Source: Gemmatimonadota bacterium (GTDB taxonomy: Bacteria; Latescibacterota; UBA2968; UBA8231). From it: a stretch of 34,703 nucleotides of DNA. The stretch spans positions 1-34,703 of the forward strand of contig JABHDC010000102.1 in NCBI GenBank assembly GCA_018673255.1, given 5' to 3'. Positions 1 to 8,027 of the stretch are shown here, piece by piece; position 1 is the first letter of the stretch; every line of letters starts with the position of its first letter. The translations under genes and the position numbers were made by a program. The notes below the pieces were generated by a model that saw only the letters and a list, made by a program, of their open reading frames with translations, was not told the DNA's origin and did not search any database.

Positions 1-570
1 CTCGCGGCAACCGCCAGATCCCTCGCCTCGTTTTCCTGTCACCATCAGTGTCGCGCCTGAGGCCCAGCGATCCTGCCGTCCCCCGGACGCAGGAAACGTA
101 ACAGCAACAAGATCTGCGCCAGGCCTCGGGTCAGTTCTGCTCAGAGGTCACCGGTCTCGTGCCTGCCTCGTGTCGACGGCAGGAGGAGTGAGGGCTTTCG
201 GGTCTCCACACCCCGCACACGGCAAGCGATAGGACTCAGTGACTCGACGCAGTTGTCGAAGCACGCCAGCTGCCCGCAAGCTGTTGCTGTTCCTCTCCAT
301 AGGAAACCCGGCTGGCTCTGCATCGGGACGGCGGCGGGAGGAGCGACAGGCTTCGGGTCGATCATACCCCGTACACAGCAAGCAGAGGACTCAGTGACTC
401 GACGCAGTTGACGAGGCACGCCAACCGGCAGCGCCGTTCAGGCTATACCTCACCACCAGACAAGAGACCCGAGCCTGGAGCGATCCCGCCACCGGCCGGA
501 AGCAGACCGGTCACCCGTTCGTTACACTCTACTTCAGCCACATGGCACTCAATATCAGAGAGCAGAGCAA
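1..570. other. Non-coding region with diverged repeats
   Basis: I see no convincing gene here. The short open frames on the minus strand arise from the repeated DNA, and their translations repeat themselves in different frames. The main content is the imperfect direct repeat listed separately (178-273 and 332-428). The stretch 430-570 leads into the aminotransferase gene. I could not identify a good -35/-10 pair, and the ribosome binding site before 571 is only a weak purine run (gagagcagagc). Confidence 0.6.
178..428. repeat. Imperfect ~95-bp direct repeat, two copies
   Basis: Copy 1 is 178-273 and copy 2 is 332-428. They share a perfect core of 24 bases at 232-255 and 387-410, beginning ggactcagtgactcg. 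Flanking blocks also match with scattered substitutions and short indels: aggaggag near the left end, cttcgggtc in the middle and cacgcca near the right end. The copies are about 155 bp apart, measured start to start. No open frame is preserved across both copies, so this looks like a decaying non-coding repeat rather than a coding duplication. Confidence 0.75.
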
Positions 571-1761
571 ATGAGCGGTCGCAGTGTCGACAAGTCCTGG
601 GAACTATACCATCGGGCCATCAACGTCATCCCCATGGCGACGCAAACGCACAGCAAGGCACCCCGCCAGGCCCTGCGCGAAGTAGAGCCGTGCTTTCTCG
701 TACGTGGAGAAGGTTGTCGCGTCTGGGATGTGGATGGGAACGAATACATCGACTTCCGCAACGGTCTTGGCCCGGTCAGCCTGGGGTATGCCTACCCTGC
801 AGTGAACGAAGCCGTCGCCCGACAGTTGCAGGATGGGGTCGTCTTCAGCTATTCCCATCCCCTGGAAGTTGAAGTCGCCGAGCGACTCGTCGAGATCATT
901 CCCTGCGCTGAAAAGGTCCGTTACCTCAAGACCGGCGGCGAAGCGATGGCCGCCACCCACCGACTAGCGCGCGGCTTCACCGGACGGGATCACATCCTCA
1001 CCTGCGGCTATCACGGATGGGTGAATACGATGAAAGAGGGCGTGCCGAATGCAACCCGGTCCACCTATACCGCCCTGCCGTGGGACAACATCGACGCCTT
1101 CCAGACCGCCATCGATGCACAGAGCGCTGACGACATTGCCGCCATCTCCGTCGCCTGCGATTACGCCGGCATCGAGCAGGGCCACCAGTTCCTGCCAGCT
1201 CTGCGGGCCCTGTGCGACCGCATCGGTGCCCTGCTGATCTTCGACGAGATCGTCATGGGCTTCCGGCTCGCCCGAGGCGGTGCGCAGGAATACTTCGGCG
1301 TCACGCCCGACCTGGCCGTCTTTGCCAAGGGCATCTCCAATGGCGTACCCCTGTCGACGTATCTGGGCCGCGCCGATGTCATGGATGCCGTGGAGAAGGT
1401 CGTCATCTCCTCCACCTTTGGCGGTGACACACTGGGGCTGGCCGCCGCCAGCGCCGTCCTCGACGTCTACGAACAGGAAGATGTGATCGGCACACTCTGG
1501 GCCCGCGGCAAACAGCTACATCAGGGCGTCGCCTCGCTTTGTGACCAGCACGGGATCGAGGGTGGCTTCGCCGGCCTGCCGCCAGTCGGCATGCTGCAGA
1601 TGCCCACGCCTGAAGGTCGACTCCAGTTCGAAGGCGAGTGCTTGCTCGGTGGCGTGATCACCTACAGTGTCTGTTATCCCAGCTATTCGCACTCGCCGGC
1701 CGATATCGACCAGGCCCTGGGCGTGATGGATCAGGCCCTGGCACAGGTCGCGGCTGCATGA
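571..1761 (+). CDS. Class-III PLP aminotransferase, glutamate-1-semialdehyde aminomutase-like
   Basis: This is a 396-residue fold-type I PLP enzyme of the class-III aminotransferase family, closest in style to glutamate-1-semialdehyde 2,1-aminomutase. Visible landmarks are TGGEA (121-125, phosphate-binding turn, usually SGTEA), the HGW segment (148-150), FDEIVMGFR (224-232, with D225 contacting the pyridine nitrogen) and FAKGISNGVP (251-260) with K253 as the Schiff-base lysine. It is shorter than a typical HemL (about 425 residues). No other haem gene lies nearby, so a role in another amino-sugar or beta-amino-acid transamination is at least as likely as tetrapyrrole synthesis. The stop codon overlaps the next start (ATGA at 1758-1761), indicating translational coupling with the membrane protease gene. 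Confidence 0.85.
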   Translation: MSGRSVDKSWELYHRAINVIPMATQTHSKAPRQALREVEPCFLVRGEGCRVWDVDGNEYIDFRNGLGPVSLGYAYPAVNEAVARQLQDGVVFSYSHPLEVEVAERLVEIIPCAEKVRYLKTGGEAMAATHRLARGFTGRDHILTCGYHGWVNTMKEGVPNATRSTYTALPWDNIDAFQTAIDAQSADDIAAISVACDYAGIEQGHQFLPALRALCDRIGALLIFDEIVMGFRLARGGAQEYFGVTPDLAVFAKGISNGVPLSTYLGRADVMDAVEKVVISSTFGGDTLGLAAASAVLDVYEQEDVIGTLWARGKQLHQGVASLCDQHGIEGGFAGLPPVGMLQMPTPEGRLQFEGECLLGGVITYSVCYPSYSHSPADIDQALGVMDQALAQVAAA

Positions 1762-2453
1762 ACGATCCCGAAGTGCCGGGCCAGCCGCCAGACCAATCCG
1801 CTGAGAAACCAACAGACCAGCCGTCTGACTCAGCCGGTCGCCCGGCATCCATCACCCCGGCTCACCGGCCAGCCGACGACACAGCCTGGACGACGACGGG
1901 TGCGTGGCCTGGCGCCTCGGATGCCGGTGCAGACAGGGCACCGTCTACGTCCGGCCGACGCGGCCCCTTCGAAGCAACCCTCTTCGACACGAACCTGCCG
2001 CCCTGGCGCTACGTGTTACGCGTGTGGCCTCTGGCAACCCTGCCTACCCTCGGCATCGCCACCGTCCTGGCCCTGGTCACGCAGCTGTTCGGATACGAAG
2101 AGCTCTTCGATCAGAATCAGTGGGACTTCAACATCCAGTCCCCGGCTCTGCTCTTTGCCGAAATCGTCATCGGCGCACCGCTGCTCGAAACGATGTTGAT
2201 GGCTCCCCTGCTCGCGCTGCTGCGCAAGTTCGTCGGACGCCGTTGGTGGGTGATCGGCGGCTCCGCCCTCGTTTGGGCGATCATGCACTCTCTGAGTGTG
2301 CCGATCTGGGGTGTCTGCATCTTCTGGACCTTCGTCATCTTCTCCGCCGCTTTCGAGGCCTGGCGACCTCGCGGCTTCTGGTATGCCTACTTCGTCACTG
2401 CCGGCATCCACGCCCTCAACAACGCTCTGGCCGGGCTTGGTCTGTTGATGTAG
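1758..2453 (+). CDS. CPBP-family intramembrane protease-like protein
   Basis: The product has 231 residues. The first ~75 are hydrophilic and rich in Pro, Asp and Thr. About four to six hydrophobic segments follow (roughly 90-112, 128-156, 163-200 and 206-231). The membrane part carries the pattern of CPBP (CAAX protease/bacteriocin-processing) proteins: a glutamate in a helix (E144), WxxxH (W173-H177), and HxxxN near the C terminus (H218, N222). The usual double glutamate of motif 1 (EExxxR) is reduced to a single E144, so catalytic activity is less certain. I chose the ATG at 1758 because it overlaps the upstream stop (ATGA). Longer in-frame starts would lie inside the aminotransferase gene. 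Its substrate is unknown. Confidence 0.7.
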   Translation: MNDPEVPGQPPDQSAEKPTDQPSDSAGRPASITPAHRPADDTAWTTTGAWPGASDAGADRAPSTSGRRGPFEATLFDTNLPPWRYVLRVWPLATLPTLGIATVLALVTQLFGYEELFDQNQWDFNIQSPALLFAEIVIGAPLLETMLMAPLLALLRKFVGRRWWVIGGSALVWAIMHSLSVPIWGVCIFWTFVIFSAAFEAWRPRGFWYAYFVTAGIHALNNALAGLGLLM

Positions 2454-2569
2454 AGCGTCGCCGAGTACGGCCCAACTTGTGGTGACATCGCGGGTTTCAC
2501 CAACCCACTCCGACGGTACTGGTTCCAGCACCAGGTGTTGTGTCTAGAGGATGTGACGCCGATGTCCGC

Positions 2570-3034
2570 CTAGGCTTTGCCACCGAAGCTCACGAAGTCA
2601 TCCAGGTCCAGCAGGTCGAACCAGGTCATGATGTCTTCACGCTCCGGGCCAGCGCCCTGATGCAGAGAGCTGAAGAACTCGCGCGAGTCGAGATCACCGG
2701 GCGACCGCTGCTCCTGATGCGTCGACCACACCTCGATTTCAACCGCGCTCGGCTTCGTCGTCGAGTGCGCCTGGATCCACTCCAGGATCTGGCCGTCTCC
2801 CGCACCCGCCGCCAGCTGGTCCTTCAATTGGGCTGCATCAATGCCGGCAAATTCGAGGAAGCGTTTGTCCACCGGGCAGTCATAGTGATAGTCTCCATCT
2901 GTATCTGCCACTGTCGCCCGACCCTTGTCGAGCATGCGTGCCAGAATCACATAACCCCCGATGCGAACACGATCACTGCGGGGCGGATGCTGGGTCAAGT
3001 CGGGTGCATGGAAGTTGATCATCGTCGTCCTCAT
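2570..3034 (-). CDS. DUF5069 domain protein
   Basis: This is a small soluble protein of 154 residues. Its N-terminal part, from the DLTQHPP segment through VRIGGYVILARMLDKGRA (residues about 12-41), matches the conserved start of the DUF5069 family as I know it. That family has no established function. A second in-frame ATG at 3022 (fifth codon) has a better ribosome binding site (AGGA, 5 bases upstream) and may be the true start. It is the last gene of a long minus-strand run, 56 bp after the oligogalacturonate-lyase-like gene. It converges with the CPBP gene across 116 bp in which I find no strong terminator. Confidence 0.8.
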   Translation of the reverse strand: MRTTMINFHAPDLTQHPPRSDRVRIGGYVILARMLDKGRATVADTDGDYHYDCPVDKRFLEFAGIDAAQLKDQLAAGAGDGQILEWIQAHSTTKPSAVEIEVWSTHQEQRSPGDLDSREFFSSLHQGAGPEREDIMTWFDLLDLDDFVSFGGKA

Positions 3035-3090
3035 TCAGATTTACAGGAATCTCTTCGGTATCTGGTGGATGCAGTGCACGGCGCATCGGT

Positions 3091-4302
3091 TCATTCAGCG
3101 TCCCAGTAGACGTTCTCATCTACCAGGTCAGCCACATCCAGGGCGCAGATCTGCGCGAAGCCATCGATCACTTCCGTGTGATAGAGCCAGCGCCGGTCGT
3201 GGGCGGCCAGGAAGGGGTGCGCATGATATCGCTGTCCGTGCGCGATGGGCCCGAGTGAGCGCAGCTCTTCGACTTCGAATCGCGCCGGATCCCGTGGATA
3301 CCGCACCGTGAGCAATCGATGTCGATCCTCTTGCATATCCTCGTAGAACATGAATCGACCCTCGGGATCCAACCCCGTGTGTACATAACCCACATTCGGT
3401 AGCCGGACCTCTTCGTACGCCCCGGTCGCCGCATCCAATCGACCGATCTGCACGATGCGCTCACCATCTACATACGTGTTGGCTTCGTAGTAGATCCCGC
3501 GCGCCGTGACCGCCTGATGACAGGTCACCCCGTTTTCATCACGGGGTCGCAGATGACGGATCTTGGTACCATCCATCGACAGCGTCCACATCCCACTGTC
3601 GCCCTTCACGTGGTTCAACAGCAGCGTATCATCATCAGCGAACAGTACGTGATGGACGTGATAGTCCAGATCCAGCAGGTCTTGGCGCATCCCCGTCGTC
3701 GTGTCCACGACACTGATCACACAGTCGATGCCATTGCGCCAGGTGTTGTGATCTCGACCCCATGAGAACTGACCCATGTTGGTCTTCGACTCGCGTTCCT
3801 GGAGTCCTTCGCGGAAGGACAGGGCATCTGTATGCACGAAGGCAAACCAGCGACCGTCCGGAGAGAAGGCATTCTGTGAGATCGCCACGCGCCCTCGCAA
3901 CTGCAGGACCTGACGATTTGTCAGCTCCTCCACATCCGTGCAATAGAGCGTGTCTCCCACAAAGTAGTAGGCCTCGGATCGCACCGGATTGAGGGCACTG
4001 AGATGATTATCAATCCCGCGCAGCCGGTATTCACACCAGATGGCCCAACCCGCATCGAAGCGCTCTTGGTTACTCAGTTGCGTAATCGCACCCGACTCGA
4101 GATCCATCCGATACAACTGCACCGATCCTGAGCGCTCGGAGTGGAAGACGAGCCAGCGACCATCCGCCGTCGTGCTGGGAGTGAAGTAGTAGAGTGGGTA
4201 GCTGTGCGCCGGCGCCGAGGTCAGCTGCCGCAGACGTCGTCCACCGGCGTCGGTACGCTCCACAATTTCCGCGGGGAGACTTCGGCCAATCGTCATCTTC
4301 AT
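3091..4302 (-). CDS. Oligogalacturonate lyase-like beta-propeller (PL22 type)
   Basis: The 403-residue protein has no signal peptide, which fits the cytoplasmic location of known oligogalacturonate lyases. Those enzymes cleave unsaturated uronide oligomers by beta-elimination on a seven-bladed propeller that binds a metal through histidines. Propeller-type repeats are visible (DGRWLVFHS at 48-56, DGRWFAFVH at 149-157, and others). Histidines sit where that family has its active-site set: H215/H217/H218 followed by H231, H262 in a TCHQ segment, and H360/H362 in RYHAHPF. Overall similarity to the enterobacterial enzyme is recognisable but low, so the true substrate could be another uronide. It lies 32 bp downstream of thyA in the same direction. 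Confidence 0.7.
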   Translation of the reverse strand: MKMTIGRSLPAEIVERTDAGGRRLRQLTSAPAHSYPLYYFTPSTTADGRWLVFHSERSGSVQLYRMDLESGAITQLSNQERFDAGWAIWCEYRLRGIDNHLSALNPVRSEAYYFVGDTLYCTDVEELTNRQVLQLRGRVAISQNAFSPDGRWFAFVHTDALSFREGLQERESKTNMGQFSWGRDHNTWRNGIDCVISVVDTTTGMRQDLLDLDYHVHHVLFADDDTLLLNHVKGDSGMWTLSMDGTKIRHLRPRDENGVTCHQAVTARGIYYEANTYVDGERIVQIGRLDAATGAYEEVRLPNVGYVHTGLDPEGRFMFYEDMQEDRHRLLTVRYPRDPARFEVEELRSLGPIAHGQRYHAHPFLAAHDRRWLYHTEVIDGFAQICALDVADLVDENVYWDAE

Positions 4303-4334
4303 CCTCGTTGCGATTCGGATCTACGTGGCCACGG

Positions 4335-5183
4335 CTACACGGCCATATCGGCTCGGATTGGCGCATGACACTCATAGTCGATCAACTCGAAATCGTCGTA
4401 CACGAAGTCGTCGATCTGTTCTTGCCCTCGATCCCGAATTTCCAGTCGCGGCAGTGGCAAGGGGTCGCGCGTCAATTGCTCACGTACCGCATCGAAGTGA
4501 TTCATGTAGATGTGGGCATCGCCAAGGGTGTGGACGAATTCGTGAGGAATCAGCCCTGTCACCTTCGCCACCATGTGCAGCAGGATCGAGTAGGATGCGA
4601 TGTTGAGGGGCACACCGAGGAACATGTCACACGATCGCTGGTACAGCTGCAGCGACAGGCGCCCGTCGGCTACATAGAACTGGAAGAACGTGTGACACGG
4701 GGGCAGAGCCACGTCCTGCGGCCCCACTTCAGCTGCATTCCACGCATTCACCAGCAGTCGCCGCGATGAAGGATCCGTGCGGATCCGCTCGATCGTCTCC
4801 TGCAGCTGATCCCTGTTGCCGTCGCGGCCCTGCCAGTGGCGCCACTGCACGCCATAGGTGCGACCCATGTCGCCGTCGTTCTCGTCGTCATTCTCGCCGA
4901 TGCCGAGACGGCGCAGGTAGTCCTGGTAGTTGCCATCCCAGAGCTTGTTGTGCGGGTAGATGGTCTTCAGATCGTTGATGTTGCCCGAGCCAGAGACGAA
5001 CCACAGCAATTCCGACAACATCGACTTCCATACGAGGCGCTTCGTCGTCACCGCCGGAAAGCCATCTGCCATGCGATACCTGGCCTGCAGGCCGAATAGC
5101 GAGACGGTGCCTACGCCCGTTCGATCTTCACGGTGGATCCCGTGATCGAGAACCTGTTGGAGATGATCCAGATAGATCTGCAT
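4335..5183 (-). CDS. thyA: Thymidylate synthase ThyA
   Basis: The protein methylates dUMP to dTMP using methylenetetrahydrofolate in the cytoplasm. Family signatures are unmistakable: REDRTG (18-23, phosphate-binding arginine), the active-site PPCHTFFQF (161-169) with nucleophile C163, RSCDMFLGVPLNIASY (183-198) and HTLGDAHIYMNH (218-229). The length of 282 residues is normal. The start at 5183 gives the family N terminus (MQIYLDHLQ), has GAGG four bases upstream, and leaves 13 bp after the phnW stop. A longer frame from 5222 would overlap phnW and adds no conserved sequence. Its place inside a catabolic-looking run is unusual but not unique for thyA. Confidence 0.97.
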   Translation of the reverse strand: MQIYLDHLQQVLDHGIHREDRTGVGTVSLFGLQARYRMADGFPAVTTKRLVWKSMLSELLWFVSGSGNINDLKTIYPHNKLWDGNYQDYLRRLGIGENDDENDGDMGRTYGVQWRHWQGRDGNRDQLQETIERIRTDPSSRRLLVNAWNAAEVGPQDVALPPCHTFFQFYVADGRLSLQLYQRSCDMFLGVPLNIASYSILLHMVAKVTGLIPHEFVHTLGDAHIYMNHFDAVREQLTRDPLPLPRLEIRDRGQEQIDDFVYDDFELIDYECHAPIRADMAV

Positions 5184-5196
5184 AGGGCCTCGCCCC

Positions 5197-6312
5197 TCAG
5201 ACCCAGTACATGGACGAGTCAATCGCCCCCAGCAAACGATCGATGTCAGCCGGAAAGACGTGGCCGATCGTGCCGATCCGGAAGGAGTCGATGCCCGTCA
5301 CCGAGCCCGGATAGATCACGAAGCCCTTCTCCTTGAGCAGGCTGTAGAATTTGCCGAAGTCGTAGTCCGGATGGTCGGGATTGTAGAAGCCGGTGATGAT
5401 CGGACCCTGATACTCGGCGGGCAACACACACGCGAATCCAAGGCGCTCCATGCCGGCCACCAGTCGTCGCTGATTGAGGCAATAACGTTCGTGCCGCTCC
5501 GCGATCCCGCCCTCTTCCTCCAGCTCCATCAGCGCCTGATAGAAGGCCCGCACTACGTGCGTCGGACTCGTGAAACGCCATTTCCCCTGACCGGTCTCCA
5601 TCCCCTGCCACTGTGCGTACAGATCCAGCGACAGAGAACGGGCCCAACCTCGGGTCGTTTCCAGATGGGCCGTGCGACCGATGATGAAACCAAAACCGGG
5701 CACGCCCTGGATGCACTTGTTGGCAGACGATACGATGTAATCGATTCCCAGTTCGCCCACATCCAGGGGCACACCGCCGAAGGCGCTCATCGAGTCCACC
5801 AGGAGCAATCGATCGTGTCCTTTCACGATGGCGGCGATCTCGGCCAGAGGATTCAGCATGCCCGTCGTCGTCTCACCATGCACGACCACGACGTGGGTGA
5901 TCGCCTCATCCTCCGCCAGCGTTTGTTCGAGCAATGCCAGATCCGGCGGCGCCAACTCCCCACTGTCGTGAACCAGATGATCGATCTGCAGACAGCGGGC
6001 AATGTCAGCCAGCCGATTGCCATACACGCCATTGGCCAGCACCAGCAATCGGCCCTGCCGATCGATGGTGGAGCCGAGCATCGATTCCACAGCAAAGGTG
6101 CCACTGCCCTGCATCAGGACACACGTGTAGTCCTGCCCTCGAGTTGCCGTAGCCAGTTGAACCAACCGCTGGCGGATCGGCGTCACCACACCACCATTGT
6201 ACTCCTCATCCCACGTGCACCAGTCTCGATCCATCGCCTGGCGCACGGTCGGTGACGTGGAGAGCGGGCCGGGAGTCAGCAGCAGATAGTCGTTCTCAAT
6301 CAGTGTCTTCAC
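5197..6312 (-). CDS. phnW: 2-aminoethylphosphonate:pyruvate transaminase
   Basis: This fold-type I PLP enzyme has 371 residues. PhnW converts 2-aminoethylphosphonate and pyruvate to phosphonoacetaldehyde and alanine. Diagnostic segments are [17 protein letters not shown] (11-27), [11 protein letters not shown] (29-39), VDSMSAFGG (172-180, D173 at the cofactor) and [15 protein letters not shown] (195-209) with K199 as Schiff-base lysine. These are near-identical to PhnW and distinguish it from serine-pyruvate aminotransferases. The start codon is GTG. No phosphonoacetaldehyde hydrolase (phnX), dehydrogenase (phnY) or phosphonate-synthesis gene occurs in the window, so whether it serves breakdown or synthesis of aminoethylphosphonate cannot be told here. 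It lies between the rof-like gene (38 bp) and thyA (13 bp). Confidence 0.92.
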   Translation of the reverse strand: MKTLIENDYLLLTPGPLSTSPTVRQAMDRDWCTWDEEYNGGVVTPIRQRLVQLATATRGQDYTCVLMQGSGTFAVESMLGSTIDRQGRLLVLANGVYGNRLADIARCLQIDHLVHDSGELAPPDLALLEQTLAEDEAITHVVVVHGETTTGMLNPLAEIAAIVKGHDRLLLVDSMSAFGGVPLDVGELGIDYIVSSANKCIQGVPGFGFIIGRTAHLETTRGWARSLSLDLYAQWQGMETGQGKWRFTSPTHVVRAFYQALMELEEEGGIAERHERYCLNQRRLVAGMERLGFACVLPAEYQGPIITGFYNPDHPDYDFGKFYSLLKEKGFVIYPGSVTGIDSFRIGTIGHVFPADIDRLLGAIDSSMYWV

Positions 6313-6350
6313 GTGGCGTGCATCTCATTTGAGAGAGTGATGTCCTCGAC

Positions 6351-6593
6351 TCACTGGCCAAAATCAAATCCATCCAACGAGATGACCTTGTCCAGTCGAA
6401 TCTCATCCCCTGCGGCGGTGAGGACGAATTCTTCGCCATTGCGAGTCAGGACATCGGTCAGCCTCACACGGCTCATCCGTTCGCCGCCATCTGCGGTCCG
6501 ATGGTTGAGTTCACAGATCTTGCCTGTCACCACAGCCGCCTCTACACGATCGTGATGAGAGCAGGAGATCTGTCGATAGTCGCAGTTCGCCAT
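6351..6593 (-). CDS. rof: Rof-like Rho-binding antiterminator
   Basis: The product is 80 residues long and resembles Rof (YaeO), a small Sm-like protein that binds the RNA-entry site of transcription terminator Rho and inhibits termination. The pattern fits: an N-terminal YRQISC segment (6-11), an HD/E helix start (14-18), and the conserved IRLDKVISL strand (65-73) near the C terminus. I chose the ATG at 6593, 10 bp after the upstream stop, with AGGTGG overlapping that stop. Upstream extension of the frame is unlike the family and would run into the neighbouring gene. Finding a Rof homologue inside an apparent metabolic operon suggests local control of Rho, but this is inference. Confidence 0.72.
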   Translation of the reverse strand: MANCDYRQISCSHHDRVEAAVVTGKICELNHRTADGGERMSRVRLTDVLTRNGEEFVLTAAGDEIRLDKVISLDGFDFGQ

Positions 6594-6603
6594 CAGGTTC
6601 GGT

Positions 6604-7995
6604 TCATCCACCTGGCTCAACCACCTCGGGTTCGGCCTCCTGGCCAGACATTGCGATCGGCATCTGCCAGACCGTGCCCTCCCGATTGCAGAAGTACAAC
6701 CGCGATGCCGAGAAGTGATCCGGATTGCCATCTGCCCAGAAAGCGTAGAAGCCAGGATGGGCATTCACCGGCCGACGCGCATAGGCATGATTGGAGATCG
6801 AGCCGGAGGTCAGCTGATCGGCCATGCGCCAGCTCCAGCCATCATCTTCGCTGACCCACAGCGCCATCTCGCCACCGGTGCCCCAGTGCTGCGGCCCGGG
6901 TTCGGTCGGGGCGACAATCCGCCAGTCGTCGGCAGTGATGTAGACAGATCCCATGTCGTAGTTGTGCGTCGTCGACGTGATCTCGGTCAACTGCCAGCCC
7001 TCTGGCTGCCACCGTGCCAGCGTCCACTTTCGAGGTCCACCCATCGGCCCCGGCCGGTGATCGGCGCTGGTCACCACCAGGATCACGGGGTGTCCATCGC
7101 GATCGACACTGATGTCCTTCATATAGACGAGACGCTGGTCGCTGGCGAAGTCGTAGACCCGTGCCGGCGTCTGCGCCGTCGTCAGGGGCAACTCGGCGCT
7201 CAGGTCTTGACCCCCTGCCGTGCGCCAACTATCGCCCAGGTCATCCGTCTCCAGGTAGAAGAGATCCGTGCGATTGTCAGGGTGTCCTTCGGGGTGACGA
7301 TTGAACGCCGTGATGACCCGTGATTGTTCCGGCTGCCCCGCGCCACCGATCAGATCACCCAGACCACTGACCCCGGCCTCCGGCACGCGCCGACTGACCT
7401 GGTAGTGCCCTTCCATGCCCGCCAGCTTCTGATCGGGCGTCCACGTAACCCCATCATGTGAGCGATTCCAGTAGAGTTCGCGCACACCGGTGTATTTCGT
7501 GAACAGATGCAGGAAACCGGCGCCCTGAATCCACCAAGGCTGTGGATAGGTCAGCTCCCCTTCAGAGACGACTTCGAAGCCGTCCTCCACGCAACGTGGC
7601 GAGCAGCTGCGGTAGATGAACCCCGGTCGATGCCGGCCACGACCTGAAACGAAGATCCACAGATAGCCATCCTCATCCTGGGCGATACTGGGATTGTCGT
7701 GCGGATCATCAACCGTCGCCTTGTCGTGGACGACCAGCGGCCGGCATACCCGATGACGCCGGTGATCGTAGGCGCCCACCATGGCCAGCAAGTGCCGCCG
7801 ATGATCCCGCGCCCCGCCATAGACGAAGAAGGTCTTCTCCACGACATCGTCGTAGATCGCCAACGGACAGTGTTTGGCCGTATACGTCCCCAACCCACCA
7901 GAGTACTTGTCGCCATAGGGCGATAGCTCATCTCCCGACGGCCGGAACTGCCCCAGCGTAAACCAGATCCCATGATACCCGTCAAGCCGCTCCAC
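6604..7995 (-). CDS. BNR_4-family beta-propeller, possible glycan lyase or glycosidase
   Basis: The protein has 463 residues and begins with GYHGIWFTLGQ (6-16) followed by YSGGLGTYTAKH (31-42). These segments, together with a HDNPSI block (99-104) and the DGYLWIFVSGRGR strand (109-121), are characteristic of BNR_4-type proteins. Asp-box-like turns (DGVTW, DLGDSW, DDGWSW) recur through the chain. Relatives with this fold include uncharacterised sialidase-like proteins and, from memory, ulvan lyases, so cleavage of a uronic-acid polysaccharide is plausible but unproven. No signal peptide is seen. I chose GTG 7995 because AGGAGG ends five bases before it, whereas GTG 8001 overlaps that ribosome binding site. 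It is 10 bp upstream of the rof-like gene. Confidence 0.75.
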   Translation of the reverse strand: MERLDGYHGIWFTLGQFRPSGDELSPYGDKYSGGLGTYTAKHCPLAIYDDVVEKTFFVYGGARDHRRHLLAMVGAYDHRRHRVCRPLVVHDKATVDDPHDNPSIAQDEDGYLWIFVSGRGRHRPGFIYRSCSPRCVEDGFEVVSEGELTYPQPWWIQGAGFLHLFTKYTGVRELYWNRSHDGVTWTPDQKLAGMEGHYQVSRRVPEAGVSGLGDLIGGAGQPEQSRVITAFNRHPEGHPDNRTDLFYLETDDLGDSWRTAGGQDLSAELPLTTAQTPARVYDFASDQRLVYMKDISVDRDGHPVILVVTSADHRPGPMGGPRKWTLARWQPEGWQLTEITSTTHNYDMGSVYITADDWRIVAPTEPGPQHWGTGGEMALWVSEDDGWSWRMADQLTSGSISNHAYARRPVNAHPGFYAFWADGNPDHFSASRLYFCNREGTVWQMPIAMSGQEAEPEVVEPGG

Positions 7996-8027
7996 ACCCA
8001 CCTCCTGTTTGACCGGACCGCTGTGTC

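Noticed and set aside
408..872. 154-residue plus-strand frame overlapping the aminotransferase start
   Set aside because: It overlaps the aminotransferase in another frame and begins in repeat DNA, with Pro/Arg/Ser-rich low-information composition.
571..1761. True hemL assignment
   Set aside because: The protein is shorter than HemL, the phosphate-loop motif differs (TGGEA), and no haem genes are nearby, so only the family is given.
5260..6255. 331-residue plus-strand open frame opposite phnW
   Set aside because: It is fully antisense to a strongly recognised PhnW and has no family pattern.
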